This document shows, in pieces, positions 9,817 through 19,271 of a DNA stretch of 64,000 nucleotides. Source of the DNA: Streptomyces sp. NBC_00525. GTDB lineage: Bacteria; Actinomycetota; Actinomycetes; Streptomycetales; Streptomycetaceae. The DNA lies in contig NZ_CP107834.1 in NCBI RefSeq assembly GCF_036346595.1, forward strand, positions 4,154,001 to 4,218,000, in the 5' to 3' direction. The notes below the pieces were generated by a model, which was given only the letters and a program-made list of their open reading frames with translations, searched no databases and was not told where the DNA came from. How positions within the stretch are numbered: the stretch's first letter is position 1; each line of letters starts with the position of its first letter. The position numbers and the translations under genes were made by a program.

Positions 9817-9934
9817 GACTCTTCTTCCTATCCAGTCTTCCGGCGTGCATCGTCGGAGCCCAGGGTGGCCGAAGGTGCCGGAGCGGCGCGGGGCGGCTCC
9901 GGCACCGGTCACCTCGGCAGGGGACGCGTGCCCG

Positions 9935-10408
9935 TCACCACTCGAAGCAGTTGGACGGGTGGTCCGCCCAGAACCCCGCCACGATCTTCACCGAGGCGTT
10001 CTCGTTGTAGGTGCGTATGAGCCTCGGGCCGATCTTCCACTGCAGTTCGTTGCTGAGGAAGGTGTCGCACGGTCCGGCGTAACCGCTGTTGTAGAACACG
10101 GTCCCGGAGGACGGGTAGAAGCTGTTGTCCGCCCGGAACTGGGCCGACGCGGCATTGTTCTTGACGAGCTGCCCGCTGCCCGCCGCGGAGCCGGAAGGGT
10201 ATCTGTACCCGGCCAGGTTGGAGATGCTGGCCGAGATCTTGAGGTGTGTGCCCTTGTTCTCGCTGTTGTAGAAGAGCAGGAGGCACGGACGGTCGGTGTA
10301 GCACGTGCCCGTGGTGCCGGCGGATGCGGGAGCCGCGCCGATCAGGGCCGCTCCGGCCGCGAGGGAGAGGGTGCCGGCGACGGCGGTCAGACGCTTTGCT
10401 GCGGACAT
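9935..10408 (-). CDS. Secreted peptidase inhibitor I36-like small protein
   Basis: A 157-residue exported protein. A classical signal peptide (basic start, hydrophobic core, A-P-A-S-A cleavage region near residue 30) leads to a mature domain with four cysteines (around CYTDRPC, GPCDT and SNCFEW) and many aromatic residues (LLLFYNSE, FWADHPSN). This pattern is typical of proteins annotated as peptidase inhibitor family I36, crystallin-like folds common in Streptomyces; inhibitory activity is not implied. The ATG at 10408 has AAGGAG five bases upstream. A longer in-frame start at 10531 would put about 40 unrelated residues before the signal peptide and was rejected. Its promoter should lie in 10409-10649, shared with the divergent pseudokinase gene. 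Confidence 0.8.
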   Translation of the reverse strand: MSAAKRLTAVAGTLSLAAGAALIGAAPASAGTTGTCYTDRPCLLLFYNSENKGTHLKISASISNLAGYRYPSGSAAGSGQLVKNNAASAQFRADNSFYPSSGTVFYNSGYAGPCDTFLSNELQWKIGPRLIRTYNENASVKIVAGFWADHPSNCFEW

Positions 10409-10649
10409 GCTTGCTCCTTGACTACTCGTCATATCAGTCGATACGTCGAAGATCGTAACGGCCGGCCGGGTGTCGTACCCGGACCCGTCCATCAGTTGCG
10501 CCATCTGTTCGGCGGGGAGACACGCGGGCACGTACCCTGAGCAGTGGGCCGGTGCGGTCGCCGTACGTATGCCGCACTTCGGGTGCGAGTGGCAGGCGAA
10601 CGCATGCTGGTCTCCGTGACCGGGGGACAGCGCGCTCTGGGGAGGCGTC

Positions 10650-13538
10650 GTGGACGACTACGCGGGTCGGGTGCTCGCCGACCGCTACCGCCTTCCGCTG
10701 CCCTCGTCCGACGCGTACGAACTCGTCGAGACACGGGCCTTCGACACCTACAGCGGGCAGGAGGTGCTGGTCCGTCAGGTGCCGCTGCCCGAGGTGGTGG
10801 ACGCCGAGTTCGTGGAGGGCGACGGCGGGCCGGTGCCTCCGCCGCGCGGCGGGCGTCCGGTGCGGGGGGCCCAGGACCCGGCCGTTCAGCGGGCCATCGA
10901 GGCCGCGCAGTCGGCGGCGCGGGTGCCCGACCATCCGCGCCTCGACCAGGTCTTCGACGTGTTCGCGGAGGCCGGTTCGCTCTGGATAGTGAGCGAGCTG
11001 GTGGCCGCCCGCCCGCTGGCGGCGCTGCTCACGGAGCGCCCGCTCACCCCGTACCGGGCCGCCGAGATCGGCTCCGACGTGCTCACCGCGCTCCGCGTCC
11101 TGCACGCGCACGGCTGGATCCACCGCAACATCACCGTGCGCACGGTGCTCGTCTGCGACGACGGCCGCGTCGTCCTGACCGGCCTGGCCGCCGGTGCGGC
11201 GGAGGAGGCGCTGTGCGGCTACGACACGGTGCCGCGCGACGACGACGAGGACGACGAGCCGGACGGCCCCGGCCCCGGCACCGGGCCGCTGCCCGCCTCC
11301 CGCGGCCCCGCCGCGATCGAGTCCGGCCCGTACGAGTCGGGCGCGCACGGCTCCGGTGCGTACGAGTCCGGCGCGTACGGCTCCGGTGCGATCGAGTCCG
11401 GTGCGTACGGGGACGAGGCCCGGCCGGTGCCACCCGCCGGGCTGGCCGCGCCCGGTGCCGACGAGGCCGCGCGCGCGAGGGCCGGCGCGATCGCCGCGTA
11501 CCGCGCGGGCACCCGTGCGGCGGCCGCCCCACGCCTCGGCCAGGAGGACCGCGAGAGCGGTGAGCAGGACCGCCGCGCGCTGCCGCGGCCCCCGGCCGGG
11601 GACTACCGCGACGGGCCCGACACCGCGCCGCTGCCCGGCGGGCCGGTCGGCGGCCACGAGGACGAGGCGCCCGGCCCCCGGGGCGCCCGCCCGCCCGGCC
11701 CGGACGCCGAGTACGGCGCCGCCGCGCCGCCGCGCCCCCGGCCCGAACTGCCGCAGCTGCCCGGCGGCTGGGTCCGCGACCCCGACGCGCCAGACCCGTA
11801 CGACAGCCCTTCGCCGTACGACAGCCCTTCGCCGTACGACGGTCCCTCGCCGTACGACAGCGTGCTGCCGCCCTACGACGCCCGCTACGACGACGAGGAC
11901 GACGGCGACGAGGACGACGACGGCGGGCCGCCGCCGCGCCGGCTGCACCTCACCGGGACCTGGGACGACGGCCCCGCCGCCGGCCGGCCCGTACCGGCGG
12001 GCGGCTCCCGCGACGACGCGCTGCGCGCCGACGCCGCCCGCCGTGCCGTCGCCCCCTACGCCCGCCCCGAGCCCCCGGCCCGCGGCCGGGACGGCTACGG
12101 CGACGCCCCCTACGACGAGGACGCCCACGAGGCACCGGCCCCCCGCCGCGCCTCCTCCGGCGGCTGGGACGACGACGAGGACGACGAGGGCGGCTACCGG
12201 GGCCCCGTTACCGCGCTCGCCGCCGAACGGGCGCGCCAGGCGCGCATCGCCGTCGTCGGCGCGGTCACCGAGCGCTGGGCGCCCGAGCAGGCAGGACCCG
12301 TCCACGGCAACTGGCAGCTCGCCCCGCCCATCGGCCCCGCCACCGACCTCTGGGCGCTGGGCGCACTGCTCTACCGCGCCGTGCAGGGGCACGCGCCCTA
12401 CCCGGAGGACAGCCCGTCCGAACTGGTCCAGATGGTCTGCGGCGAGCCGCCCGCCTTCGCCGAGGAGTGCGGCCCGCTGCGCCCGGTCGTCGAGTCGCTG
12501 CTCCGTCAGGACCCCACCGAGCGGCCGGACGTCGAGGAGCTGAGCGGCTGGCTGCGCTCCCTCGTCCGCTCGGCGCCCGAACCGGAGGCCGGGCTCGACG
12601 TCGTCACGATTCCCGCCGACGACAACGGGCGGCTGCCCGTCGTCCGCAGGCGCGGCGAGCTGGTCCGCAGACGGCGGGCCCGGCGCGCCGCCGCGGCGCG
12701 GAACCGGCACCGCGACGACCTGGACGACCTGGACCGCACGGCCGTCACCCACCACGAGCCCCGGATCAAGGCGTCGCGCGCGCCCCGCGCCCCGCGCGAA
12801 CCGCGCGCGCTGCGCCAGGGCGGTGAGCCGCGCAGGCTGGGCCGGACGCTGCTCGTGCTGATCCTGCTGGCGCTCGTCGGGACGATCGCGTACGCCGTGC
12901 TGTTCATGCCGAAGGACGGCGAGGACGGCACGTCCGGGGCCGCCCCCGCCGGTACGGCCGCCGCCACGCCCCCGGCCTCCGCGACGCCCGACCCCGCGCC
13001 GAGCGCGTCCGACGCGAAGAACCCGTCACCGGCCAAGTCCTCGGGGGCGCAGAAGCCGCAGACCAGTCGGTCCGCCGCCGCGCTCGCCCCCGGCTACACG
13101 CTCCGCAAGGACGCCGAGGGCTTCGAGGTCGGCCTGCCCCGCGGCTGGCAGCGCAGCCCGGCCAACGCGGAGCGTCAGATCCGCTACGGCAGCGACGGGT
13201 TCAGCGTGCTCATCGTGCCCGGCCGGGACAGCGCGAAGGCCAACGGCAGCGATCCGCTCGACTACCAGCGGGACAAGGAGCCGGAGCTGAAACCGTTCCG
13301 CGACTCCAGCTGGTCGTCGGCGAGCGGGCTGCGCCGTACGGACGTCGGCCGACAGACCATGGCGGAGGGCCAGTTCACCTGGCAGGACGCCAACGGCCGC
13401 GAGGTGTACGTGCGCAACCTCGTGATGCTCGTCGACGGGCGCTACCACATCCTCCAGGTCATCGGCCCGGAGGACGAGCGCGACCGGGTCACCGAGATCT
13501 ACCAACAGGCCAGCGTCTCCTACCGCGTGACGGGCTGA
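10650..13538 (+). CDS. Membrane-anchored pseudokinase with a very long low-complexity insertion
   Basis: A 962-residue kinase-fold protein without catalytic residues. There is no glycine-rich loop. The catalytic loop reads HRNITVRTV from residue 158 (normally HRDxKxxN), and the DFG position reads L-T-G-L near residue 177. The second half of the fold (DLWALGALLYRAVQG, near 565) is separated from the first by an insertion of about 370 residues rich in Asp, Glu, Pro, Gly and Tyr with internal repeats (ESGAYGSGA type at 11326-11410; PYDSPS type at 11797-11862). One membrane span lies near residues 733-755, and an outer C-terminal domain (about 810-960, GFEVGLPRGWQ) resembles those of the flanking kinases. 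GGGGAGG precedes the GTG. Probably a scaffold or regulator of the neighbouring kinases (inference). Confidence 0.9.
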   Translation: MDDYAGRVLADRYRLPLPSSDAYELVETRAFDTYSGQEVLVRQVPLPEVVDAEFVEGDGGPVPPPRGGRPVRGAQDPAVQRAIEAAQSAARVPDHPRLDQVFDVFAEAGSLWIVSELVAARPLAALLTERPLTPYRAAEIGSDVLTALRVLHAHGWIHRNITVRTVLVCDDGRVVLTGLAAGAAEEALCGYDTVPRDDDEDDEPDGPGPGTGPLPASRGPAAIESGPYESGAHGSGAYESGAYGSGAIESGAYGDEARPVPPAGLAAPGADEAARARAGAIAAYRAGTRAAAAPRLGQEDRESGEQDRRALPRPPAGDYRDGPDTAPLPGGPVGGHEDEAPGPRGARPPGPDAEYGAAAPPRPRPELPQLPGGWVRDPDAPDPYDSPSPYDSPSPYDGPSPYDSVLPPYDARYDDEDDGDEDDDGGPPPRRLHLTGTWDDGPAAGRPVPAGGSRDDALRADAARRAVAPYARPEPPARGRDGYGDAPYDEDAHEAPAPRRASSGGWDDDEDDEGGYRGPVTALAAERARQARIAVVGAVTERWAPEQAGPVHGNWQLAPPIGPATDLWALGALLYRAVQGHAPYPEDSPSELVQMVCGEPPAFAEECGPLRPVVESLLRQDPTERPDVEELSGWLRSLVRSAPEPEAGLDVVTIPADDNGRLPVVRRRGELVRRRRARRAAAARNRHRDDLDDLDRTAVTHHEPRIKASRAPRAPREPRALRQGGEPRRLGRTLLVLILLALVGTIAYAVLFMPKDGEDGTSGAAPAGTAAATPPASATPDPAPSASDAKNPSPAKSSGAQKPQTSRSAAALAPGYTLRKDAEGFEVGLPRGWQRSPANAERQIRYGSDGFSVLIVPGRDSAKANGSDPLDYQRDKEPELKPFRDSSWSSASGLRRTDVGRQTMAEGQFTWQDANGREVYVRNLVMLVDGRYHILQVIGPEDERDRVTEIYQQASVSYRVTG

Positions 13539-13644
13539 CGCACGGGATCTGCATCACAGTGCGGTCTCGTGGGCGATGCGAGGTTCCGTGGCCGCGCGTC
13601 CCCTCCGTAACCTGTCTGCGAGGCAACGGGGGCGGGGACGACAA

Positions 13645-15321
13645 GTGGATCGATCACAGGGCACGGAAGCGGGGCTGCTGCTGGCCGGAAGGTACCGGCT
13701 GGCCGAGGTCCTGGGGCGCGGCGGCATGGGCAAGGTCTGGCGGGCCCACGACGAAGTGCTGCACCGCACGGTCGCCGTCAAGGAGCTGACCGCCGGTCTC
13801 TACGTGTCCGAGTCGGACCGGACCGTGCTGCACGCCCGGACCCAGAAGGAGGCCCGAGCGGCGGCCCGGATCACCCACCCCGGCGTCGTCACCGTGCACG
13901 ACGTCGTGGAGTACGACAACCGCCCCTGGATCGTCATGCAGTACGTGGACGGCCCCTCCCTGGCCGACCGCGCGAAGGAGTCCGGCGAGGTCGAGGCGCG
14001 CGAGGCGGCCCGGATAGGGCTGCATGTGCTGGGCGCGCTGAGCGCCGCGCACGGGGCGGGGGTCCTGCACCGCGATGTGAAGCCCGGCAACGTCCTGCTC
14101 GCCCGCGACGGCCGGGTGCTGCTCACCGACTTCGGGATCGCCGCGATAGAGGGCGACTCCACCATCACCCGGACCGGCGAACTCGTCGGCTCCATCGACT
14201 ATCTGGCGCCTGAGCGCGTCAAGGGCGGCGATCCGGGCCCCGCGTCCGACCTGTGGTCGCTGGGCGCCACGCTGTACACGGCGGTCGAGGGGCGTTCGCC
14301 GTTCCGCCGGACGTCCCCCATCTCCACGATGCAGGCCGTCGTCACGGAGGAACCGCCGCCGCCCACCAGGGCCGGGGCGCTCGCCCCCGTCATCACCGCG
14401 CTGCTGCGCAAGGAGCCGGAGGACCGCCCCACGGCGGCGGAGACCGAGCGGATGCTCCTGGAGGCGATGGAGGGCCGCACCCCGCGGGCCGCCCAGGCCT
14501 ACGTCCCGACCCAGCACATGTCCGAGGAGATGCTGCGCACCGGCCCGGACGGGATGCCCGGCGGCACGGCCCTGCTGCCCCGGCCCGTTCCCGCCGGACC
14601 GCCCGCGCCCGCCCCGGCGCCCCGCGGCGGACGGACCCGGTGGCGCACCCGGCTCCTGGTCATCGCCCTGGCCGCGCTCCTCGGCAGCGCCGTGAGCATC
14701 GGCGCGGTCATGTACGCGAACCGCACCGAGGCCGCCGGAACCCCGACCGCCGGGACGAGCGGCGGCCCGGCCCCGCAGGGCACCCGCGCCACGAAGCCGG
14801 CCGACCCCACGCCGACCCCCTCACCGAGCGCCACCGGCTCGCCGTCCGCCGACCCGTCGGCGCCGAACGTGCCGGACGGCTGGCGCCGGGTCGAGGACCC
14901 CGCCGGGTTCAGCGTCTTCCTGCCGGAGGGCTGGGAGCGCGAGATGAACGGCACCAACATCGACTACTCGCCGGACGGCGGGGTGCACTACTTCCGGGTC
15001 AGCATCGATCCGTCCCCCGACTACGACAACTCCTACGACCACATGGTGGACATGGAGCGGCAGCTGAGCAGCCGGCTGCCCGAGTACCGGCGGGTGGAGC
15101 TGAACAGCAACATCTACCGCGACGTCCCCGGCGGGATCTGGGAGTTCACCTGGACCGAGAAGAGCGGCGAGGCGCGGCACGCCATCGACCAGATGTACTT
15201 CGCGAAGGAGGGCGGCCCGGAGTACGCGCTCTATATGACGGGCCCGGCGGACGACTGGGACGAGACCCTCGACCGGTTCCGGGCGATCCTGCGCAGCTGG
15301 CGCCCCCCGGTCGAGCAATAG
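13645..15321 (+). CDS. Transmembrane Ser/Thr protein kinase, third of the cluster
   Basis: A 558-residue Hanks-type kinase with all catalytic motifs: GRGGMGKV near residue 24, Lys46 (AVKEL), HRDVKPGN with Asp144, DFG with Asp162, then the APER box. A short linker, one membrane span (about 336-358), a Pro/Thr/Ser linker and an outer domain (412-558) containing GFSVFLPEGWE follow. This outer domain is recognisably related to that of the kinase at 6957, including the matching FTWTEKSGEARHAID and FTYTEKGVARHAVD segments. The GTG at 13645 has GGCGGGGA upstream; an in-frame start at 13576 would add 23 residues with no ribosome site. The gene follows the pseudokinase by 106 bases on the same strand, so the two may share a transcript. 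Confidence 0.93.
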   Translation: MDRSQGTEAGLLLAGRYRLAEVLGRGGMGKVWRAHDEVLHRTVAVKELTAGLYVSESDRTVLHARTQKEARAAARITHPGVVTVHDVVEYDNRPWIVMQYVDGPSLADRAKESGEVEAREAARIGLHVLGALSAAHGAGVLHRDVKPGNVLLARDGRVLLTDFGIAAIEGDSTITRTGELVGSIDYLAPERVKGGDPGPASDLWSLGATLYTAVEGRSPFRRTSPISTMQAVVTEEPPPPTRAGALAPVITALLRKEPEDRPTAAETERMLLEAMEGRTPRAAQAYVPTQHMSEEMLRTGPDGMPGGTALLPRPVPAGPPAPAPAPRGGRTRWRTRLLVIALAALLGSAVSIGAVMYANRTEAAGTPTAGTSGGPAPQGTRATKPADPTPTPSPSATGSPSADPSAPNVPDGWRRVEDPAGFSVFLPEGWEREMNGTNIDYSPDGGVHYFRVSIDPSPDYDNSYDHMVDMERQLSSRLPEYRRVELNSNIYRDVPGGIWEFTWTEKSGEARHAIDQMYFAKEGGPEYALYMTGPADDWDETLDRFRAILRSWRPPVEQ

Positions 15322-15441
15322 CCCCTGATCAGGGCTTATGCCGCCAGTGATCACTGGCTGCGTCGCCGCGGGGGCGGCGGGCGGCCGGGGGAGTACCCGA
15401 AAAGCTGTTACCCACGGGTACCCAAAGCCTTCCGGCCGACG

Positions 15442-15447
15442 TACTCT
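15442..15447 (+). promoter_or_regulatory. Candidate -10 box of a leaderless transcript for the semialdehyde dehydrogenase
   Basis: TACTCT fits the TAnnnT -10 pattern and lies seven bases before the ATG at 15455, which has no Shine-Dalgarno sequence, so transcription may start at the initiation codon. Upstream, three T-A-C-C-C motifs (15394, 15409 and 15419 regions), including a GGGTACCC palindrome at 15416-15423, may be an operator. No convincing -35 box is seen. Confidence 0.4.
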
Positions 15448-15454
15448 CGCCCTC

Positions 15455-17080
15455 ATGACGGACTCGCAGGCCCCCACGTCCCCCGCCGCCGCTGTCGGCA
15501 CCAACCCCGTGGCCGCCGCCCCCGCGGGCGTGCGCACGGCCGCCGATGTCGTGACGCCCGAGGTGATCGCCCAGCTGACGCGTGGCGTCACCGGCTCCGG
15601 CCGCACCGCCAACCACACGCCGTTCACCGGCGAGAAGCTGGCCGACCTGCCGGAGTCCACCCCCGAGGACGTCGCCGACGCGTTCGCCCGCGCCCGCGCC
15701 GCCCAGCCCGCCTGGGCCGCGCTGCCGGTCCGGACCAGGGCCGCCGTCCTCCTGCGCTTCCACGACCTGGTCATCAGCCGCCAGTCCGAGGTCCTCGACC
15801 TCATCCAGCTGGAGACCGGCAAGGCCCGGCTGCACGCCCACGAGGAGGTCCAGGCGGTCGCCGTCGCCGCCCGGCACTACGGGCGCAGGGCGAGCGCCTA
15901 TCTGCGGCCGAAGCGCCACACCGGCGTCGTGCCGACCCTCACCAAGGTCACCGAGCTGCGCCAGCCGCGCGGAGTCGTCGGCCAGATCGCCCCCTGGAAC
16001 TACCCCCTCGAACTGTCCGTCGGCGACGCGCTGCCCGCCTTCGTCTCCGGCAACGCCGTCGTGATGAAGCCCGACACCGAGACCGCCCTGACCGCCCTGT
16101 GGGCCCGCGACCTGCTGATCGAGGCGGGGCTGCCGTCCGAGGTGTTCCAGGTCGTCCTCGGTGAGGGACCGGTCGTCGGCCCCGAGGTCGTCAAGCACGC
16201 CGACTACGTCTCCTTCACCGGCTCCACCCGCACCGGCCGCGAGGTCGCCCGGGGCGCGGCGGCCCGGCTCGTCGGCGTCTCGCTGGAACTCGGCGGCAAG
16301 AACGCCATGCTCGTCCTGGCGGACGCCGACGTGGAGAAGGCCGCCGCCGGCGCCGTCCGCGCCTGCTTCTCCTCGGCCGGCCAGCTCTGCATCTCCATCG
16401 AGCGGCTGTACGTCCACGAGTCGGTGGCCGACGCCTTCCTGGAGCGGTTCGCCGCCCGGACGCGGGCGATGCGGCTCGGCAGCTCCCTCGCGTACGGCGC
16501 CGACATGGGCTCGCTGGTGAGCGAACGGCAGCTGGAGACCGTCACCCGGCACATCGCCGAGGCCGTCGAGAAGGGCGCCACCCTGGTGGCCGGCGGGGTC
16601 GCCCGTCCCGACATCGGGCCGCTCTTCCACGAGCCGACGATTCTGGAGGGCGTCGAGGCGCCGATGGCCGTCTGCTCCGAGGAGACCTTCGGCCCGGTCG
16701 TCTCCGTCTACCGCTTCCGCGACGAGGACGAGGTCGTGGAGCTGGCCAACGCCACCCCGTACGGCCTCAACTCCAGCGTCTGGACCAGGGACGGCCGGCG
16801 CGGCCACCGCATCGCCGCCCGGCTGCGCACCGGCACCGTCAACATCAACGAGGGGTACGCCCCCGCCTACGGCAGCGTGCAGTCCCCGATGGGCGGCATG
16901 AAGGACTCCGGTCTCGGCCGCCGCCACGGCTCCGAGGGCATCCTCAAGTACACCGAGGCCCAGACCGTCGCCCAGCAGCGGCTCATCCCGCTCGCCCCGT
17001 CGTTCGGGATGGACGACGAGAAGTACGCGGCGTTCATGAGCCGCAGCCTCAAGGCGATGAAGGCGTTCCGGCTGCGCTGA
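15455..17080 (+). CDS. Succinate-semialdehyde dehydrogenase (NAD(P)+)
   Basis: A 541-residue aldehyde dehydrogenase that would oxidise succinate semialdehyde to succinate at the end of GABA or related catabolism. The active site is clear: Glu278 in LELGGKN and the nucleophile Cys312 in FSSAGQLCIS. The NAD-site segment GQIAPWNYPL and the C-terminal SPMGGMKDSGLGRRHG are also present. This matches the GabD2-like succinate-semialdehyde dehydrogenases of actinobacteria, though substrate specificity within the superfamily is hard to prove from sequence. The ATG at 15455 is chosen over a start at 15338, which would add a non-conserved Arg/Gly-rich leader. The GMC oxidoreductase follows after 68 bases with its own ribosome site, so an operon is likely. 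Confidence 0.9.
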   Translation: MTDSQAPTSPAAAVGTNPVAAAPAGVRTAADVVTPEVIAQLTRGVTGSGRTANHTPFTGEKLADLPESTPEDVADAFARARAAQPAWAALPVRTRAAVLLRFHDLVISRQSEVLDLIQLETGKARLHAHEEVQAVAVAARHYGRRASAYLRPKRHTGVVPTLTKVTELRQPRGVVGQIAPWNYPLELSVGDALPAFVSGNAVVMKPDTETALTALWARDLLIEAGLPSEVFQVVLGEGPVVGPEVVKHADYVSFTGSTRTGREVARGAAARLVGVSLELGGKNAMLVLADADVEKAAAGAVRACFSSAGQLCISIERLYVHESVADAFLERFAARTRAMRLGSSLAYGADMGSLVSERQLETVTRHIAEAVEKGATLVAGGVARPDIGPLFHEPTILEGVEAPMAVCSEETFGPVVSVYRFRDEDEVVELANATPYGLNSSVWTRDGRRGHRIAARLRTGTVNINEGYAPAYGSVQSPMGGMKDSGLGRRHGSEGILKYTEAQTVAQQRLIPLAPSFGMDDEKYAAFMSRSLKAMKAFRLR

Positions 17081-17148
17081 CACCGCAGCGTCCGCCGCAC
17101 CCCCCGCGCTGCCGTACCCGTTCTGTCCTTTTCGTACCGAGGAGTGCC

Positions 17149-18981
17149 ATGTCCCAGGACAGCCCTGCCCAGAATCAGGACCGGCCGGCCGGTGCGGCCG
17201 ACGACGACGCCGCGTACGACTACGACGTGATCGTCGTCGGTTCGGGCTTCGGCGGCGCGGTCTCGGCGCTGCGGCTGACGGAGAAGGGGTACCGGGTCGG
17301 CGTCCTGGAGGCGGGCCGCCGCTTCACGCCCGGCACCCTGCCCAAGAACTCCTGGGACCTGAAGAACTACCTCTGGGCCCCCGCCCTCGGCCTCTTCGGC
17401 ATCCAGCGCGTGCACCTGCTCGGCAAGGTGATGGTGCTCGCCGGCGCCGGGGTCGGCGGCGGCTCGCTCAACTACGCCAACACGCTGTACGTGCCGCCCG
17501 CGCCGTTCTTCGAGGACCGGCAGTGGGCGCACATCACGGACTGGCAGGACGAGCTGAAGCCGTACTACGACCAGGCGAAGCGGATGCTCGGGGTCCGGCT
17601 CAACCCCACGACGACCCCCTCCGACGTCCACCTCAAGGCGACCGCCGAGGCCATGGGCGTCGGCGACACCTTCCACCTGGCCCCGGTCGGCGTCTTCTTC
17701 GGCGACGGCCGGGACGCGGACGGCGCCGTACGCGCCGAGCCCGGCGGCACGGTCCCCGACCCGTACTTCGGCGGCGCGGGCCCGTCCCGCAAGGCATGCA
17801 CCGAGTGCGGCGAGTGCATGACCGGCTGCCGCCACGGCGCCAAGAACACCCTCAACGAGAACTACCTCCACCTCGCCGAGAAGGCAGGCGCGGTCATCCA
17901 CCCCATGACCTCCGTCGTCGCCGTCACCGAGCACCGCGACGGCGGCTTCCACGTCGCCACCGTGCCCACCGACAAGCGCCGCAAGGCGAAGCCCGCCACC
18001 CTGCGCGCCCGCAAGGTGGTCGTCGCGGCGGGCACGTACGGCACCCAGACCCTGCTCCACACCATGCGGGACAAGGGGCTGCTGCCGAGGATCTCCGCCC
18101 GGCTCGGGGAGCTGACCCGGACCAACTCCGAGGGCCTGGTCGGCGCCCAGACCTCCGACCGCCGCTACCGCAGGAAGCACGGCACGAAGCCCGACTTCAC
18201 CCGGGGCGTCGCCATCACCTCGTCCATCCACCCCGACGAGAACACCCACATCGAGCCCGTCCGCTACGGCAAGGGCTCCAACGCCATGGGCGGCCTCACC
18301 ATCCTCCAGGTCCCGTTCAGCAGCCACCGGGTCCTCGCCTGGTTCGGGAACCTGGCCAAGCACCCCACGCTCGCCCTGCGCTCCCTGTCCAACCGGCGCT
18401 GGTCGGAGCGGGTCATCATCGGGCTCGTCATGCAGTCACTCGACAACTCCCTCACCGCGTACCGCAAGCCGCGCGGCCTCGGCAAGGGCCTGCTCACCGC
18501 CCGCCAGGGCCACGGTGCGCCCAACCCCACGCAGATAGCCGAGGCGACACAGGGCGCCTCGCTGCTCGCCGAGGAGATCAACGGCTTCCCCGGCTCCAAC
18601 ATCGGCGAACTGATGGGCACCCCGCTCACCGCCCACTTCCTCGGCGGCTGCCCGATCGGCGCCGCCCCGGACGAGGGCGTCATCGACCCGTACCACCGGC
18701 TGTTCGGGCACCCCGGCATCTCCGTCGTGGACGGCTCGGCGGTCTCCGCGAACCTCGGCGTCAACCCGTCGCTGACGATTACCGCCCAGGCGGAGCGGGC
18801 CATGTCGTTCTGGCCCAACAAGGGCGAGCCGGACCCGCGTCCGGCGCAGGGCGAGGCGTACGAGCGGCTGCCGGCGGTGGAGCCGCAGGCACCGGCGGTC
18901 CCGAAGGAGGCGTTCGGCGCGCTGCGGCTGCCGTTCCTGGGGATGCCGGCAGTGCCGCCGAAGAAGGCGGAGACGGCCTGA
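17149..18981 (+). CDS. GMC-family FAD-dependent oxidoreductase (cholesterol-oxidase-like)
   Basis: A 610-residue flavoprotein of the glucose-methanol-choline oxidoreductase superfamily. The N-terminal FAD motif (DVIVVGSGFGGAVSALRL) is followed by the second signature GAGVGGGSLNYANTLYVPP. Midway is a cysteine cluster A-C-T-E-C-G-E-C-M-T-G-C (codons near 17797-17830) that resembles an iron-sulphur binding segment. The C-terminus has HFLGGCPIG and the family ending DGSAVSANLGVNPSLTI. It probably oxidises an alcohol or sterol-like substrate, which is not identifiable here. GAGGAG stands just upstream of the ATG. It follows the semialdehyde dehydrogenase and ends at a strong hairpin, which suggests a two-gene unit. 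Confidence 0.9.
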   Translation: MSQDSPAQNQDRPAGAADDDAAYDYDVIVVGSGFGGAVSALRLTEKGYRVGVLEAGRRFTPGTLPKNSWDLKNYLWAPALGLFGIQRVHLLGKVMVLAGAGVGGGSLNYANTLYVPPAPFFEDRQWAHITDWQDELKPYYDQAKRMLGVRLNPTTTPSDVHLKATAEAMGVGDTFHLAPVGVFFGDGRDADGAVRAEPGGTVPDPYFGGAGPSRKACTECGECMTGCRHGAKNTLNENYLHLAEKAGAVIHPMTSVVAVTEHRDGGFHVATVPTDKRRKAKPATLRARKVVVAAGTYGTQTLLHTMRDKGLLPRISARLGELTRTNSEGLVGAQTSDRRYRRKHGTKPDFTRGVAITSSIHPDENTHIEPVRYGKGSNAMGGLTILQVPFSSHRVLAWFGNLAKHPTLALRSLSNRRWSERVIIGLVMQSLDNSLTAYRKPRGLGKGLLTARQGHGAPNPTQIAEATQGASLLAEEINGFPGSNIGELMGTPLTAHFLGGCPIGAAPDEGVIDPYHRLFGHPGISVVDGSAVSANLGVNPSLTITAQAERAMSFWPNKGEPDPRPAQGEAYERLPAVEPQAPAVPKEAFGALRLPFLGMPAVPPKKAETA

Positions 18982-18991
18982 GAACAGCAGA

Positions 18992-19023
18992 AGGGGCTGC
19001 ACCCCCCTCCCAGTGCAGCCCCT
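18992..19023 (+). terminator. Intrinsic terminator after the GMC oxidoreductase
   Basis: An 11-bp perfect stem (18992-19002 with 19013-19023) around a C/T-rich 10-base loop begins 10 bases after the stop codon. It ends the dehydrogenase-oxidoreductase unit before the promoter of the surface-protein gene. Confidence 0.8.
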
Positions 19024-19098
19024 CACGCTGTAACCGGCCGTCGTAGAAGAACGGACAACCGGTGTTCCGCATGCATGACCTGCCGGACCCCCCGATGG

Positions 19099-19127
19099 TT
19101 GTCCTCGTACTCACGAAATCCTTATGT
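19099..19127 (+). promoter_or_regulatory. Sigma-70-type promoter for the LAXTG surface protein
   Basis: TTGTCC and TTATGT are separated by exactly 17 bases, a good match to the vegetative (HrdB-type) promoter pattern. The predicted start near 19134 leaves a 5' untranslated region of about 138 bases before the ATG at 19272. Confidence 0.55.
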
Positions 19128-19271
19128 GAGGTGGATCACTTCCAACGCCGTGGCGTCCTTGTGCTCGATCCGTGATCTGAATTCGGGCAACTTTTCCCGG
19201 GTGCCCCCGGTCGTACCCGCTGTCGCCGCCCCAGCGGCCACACAGCTCCCGACGACCCCGAAGGCCCCGAG

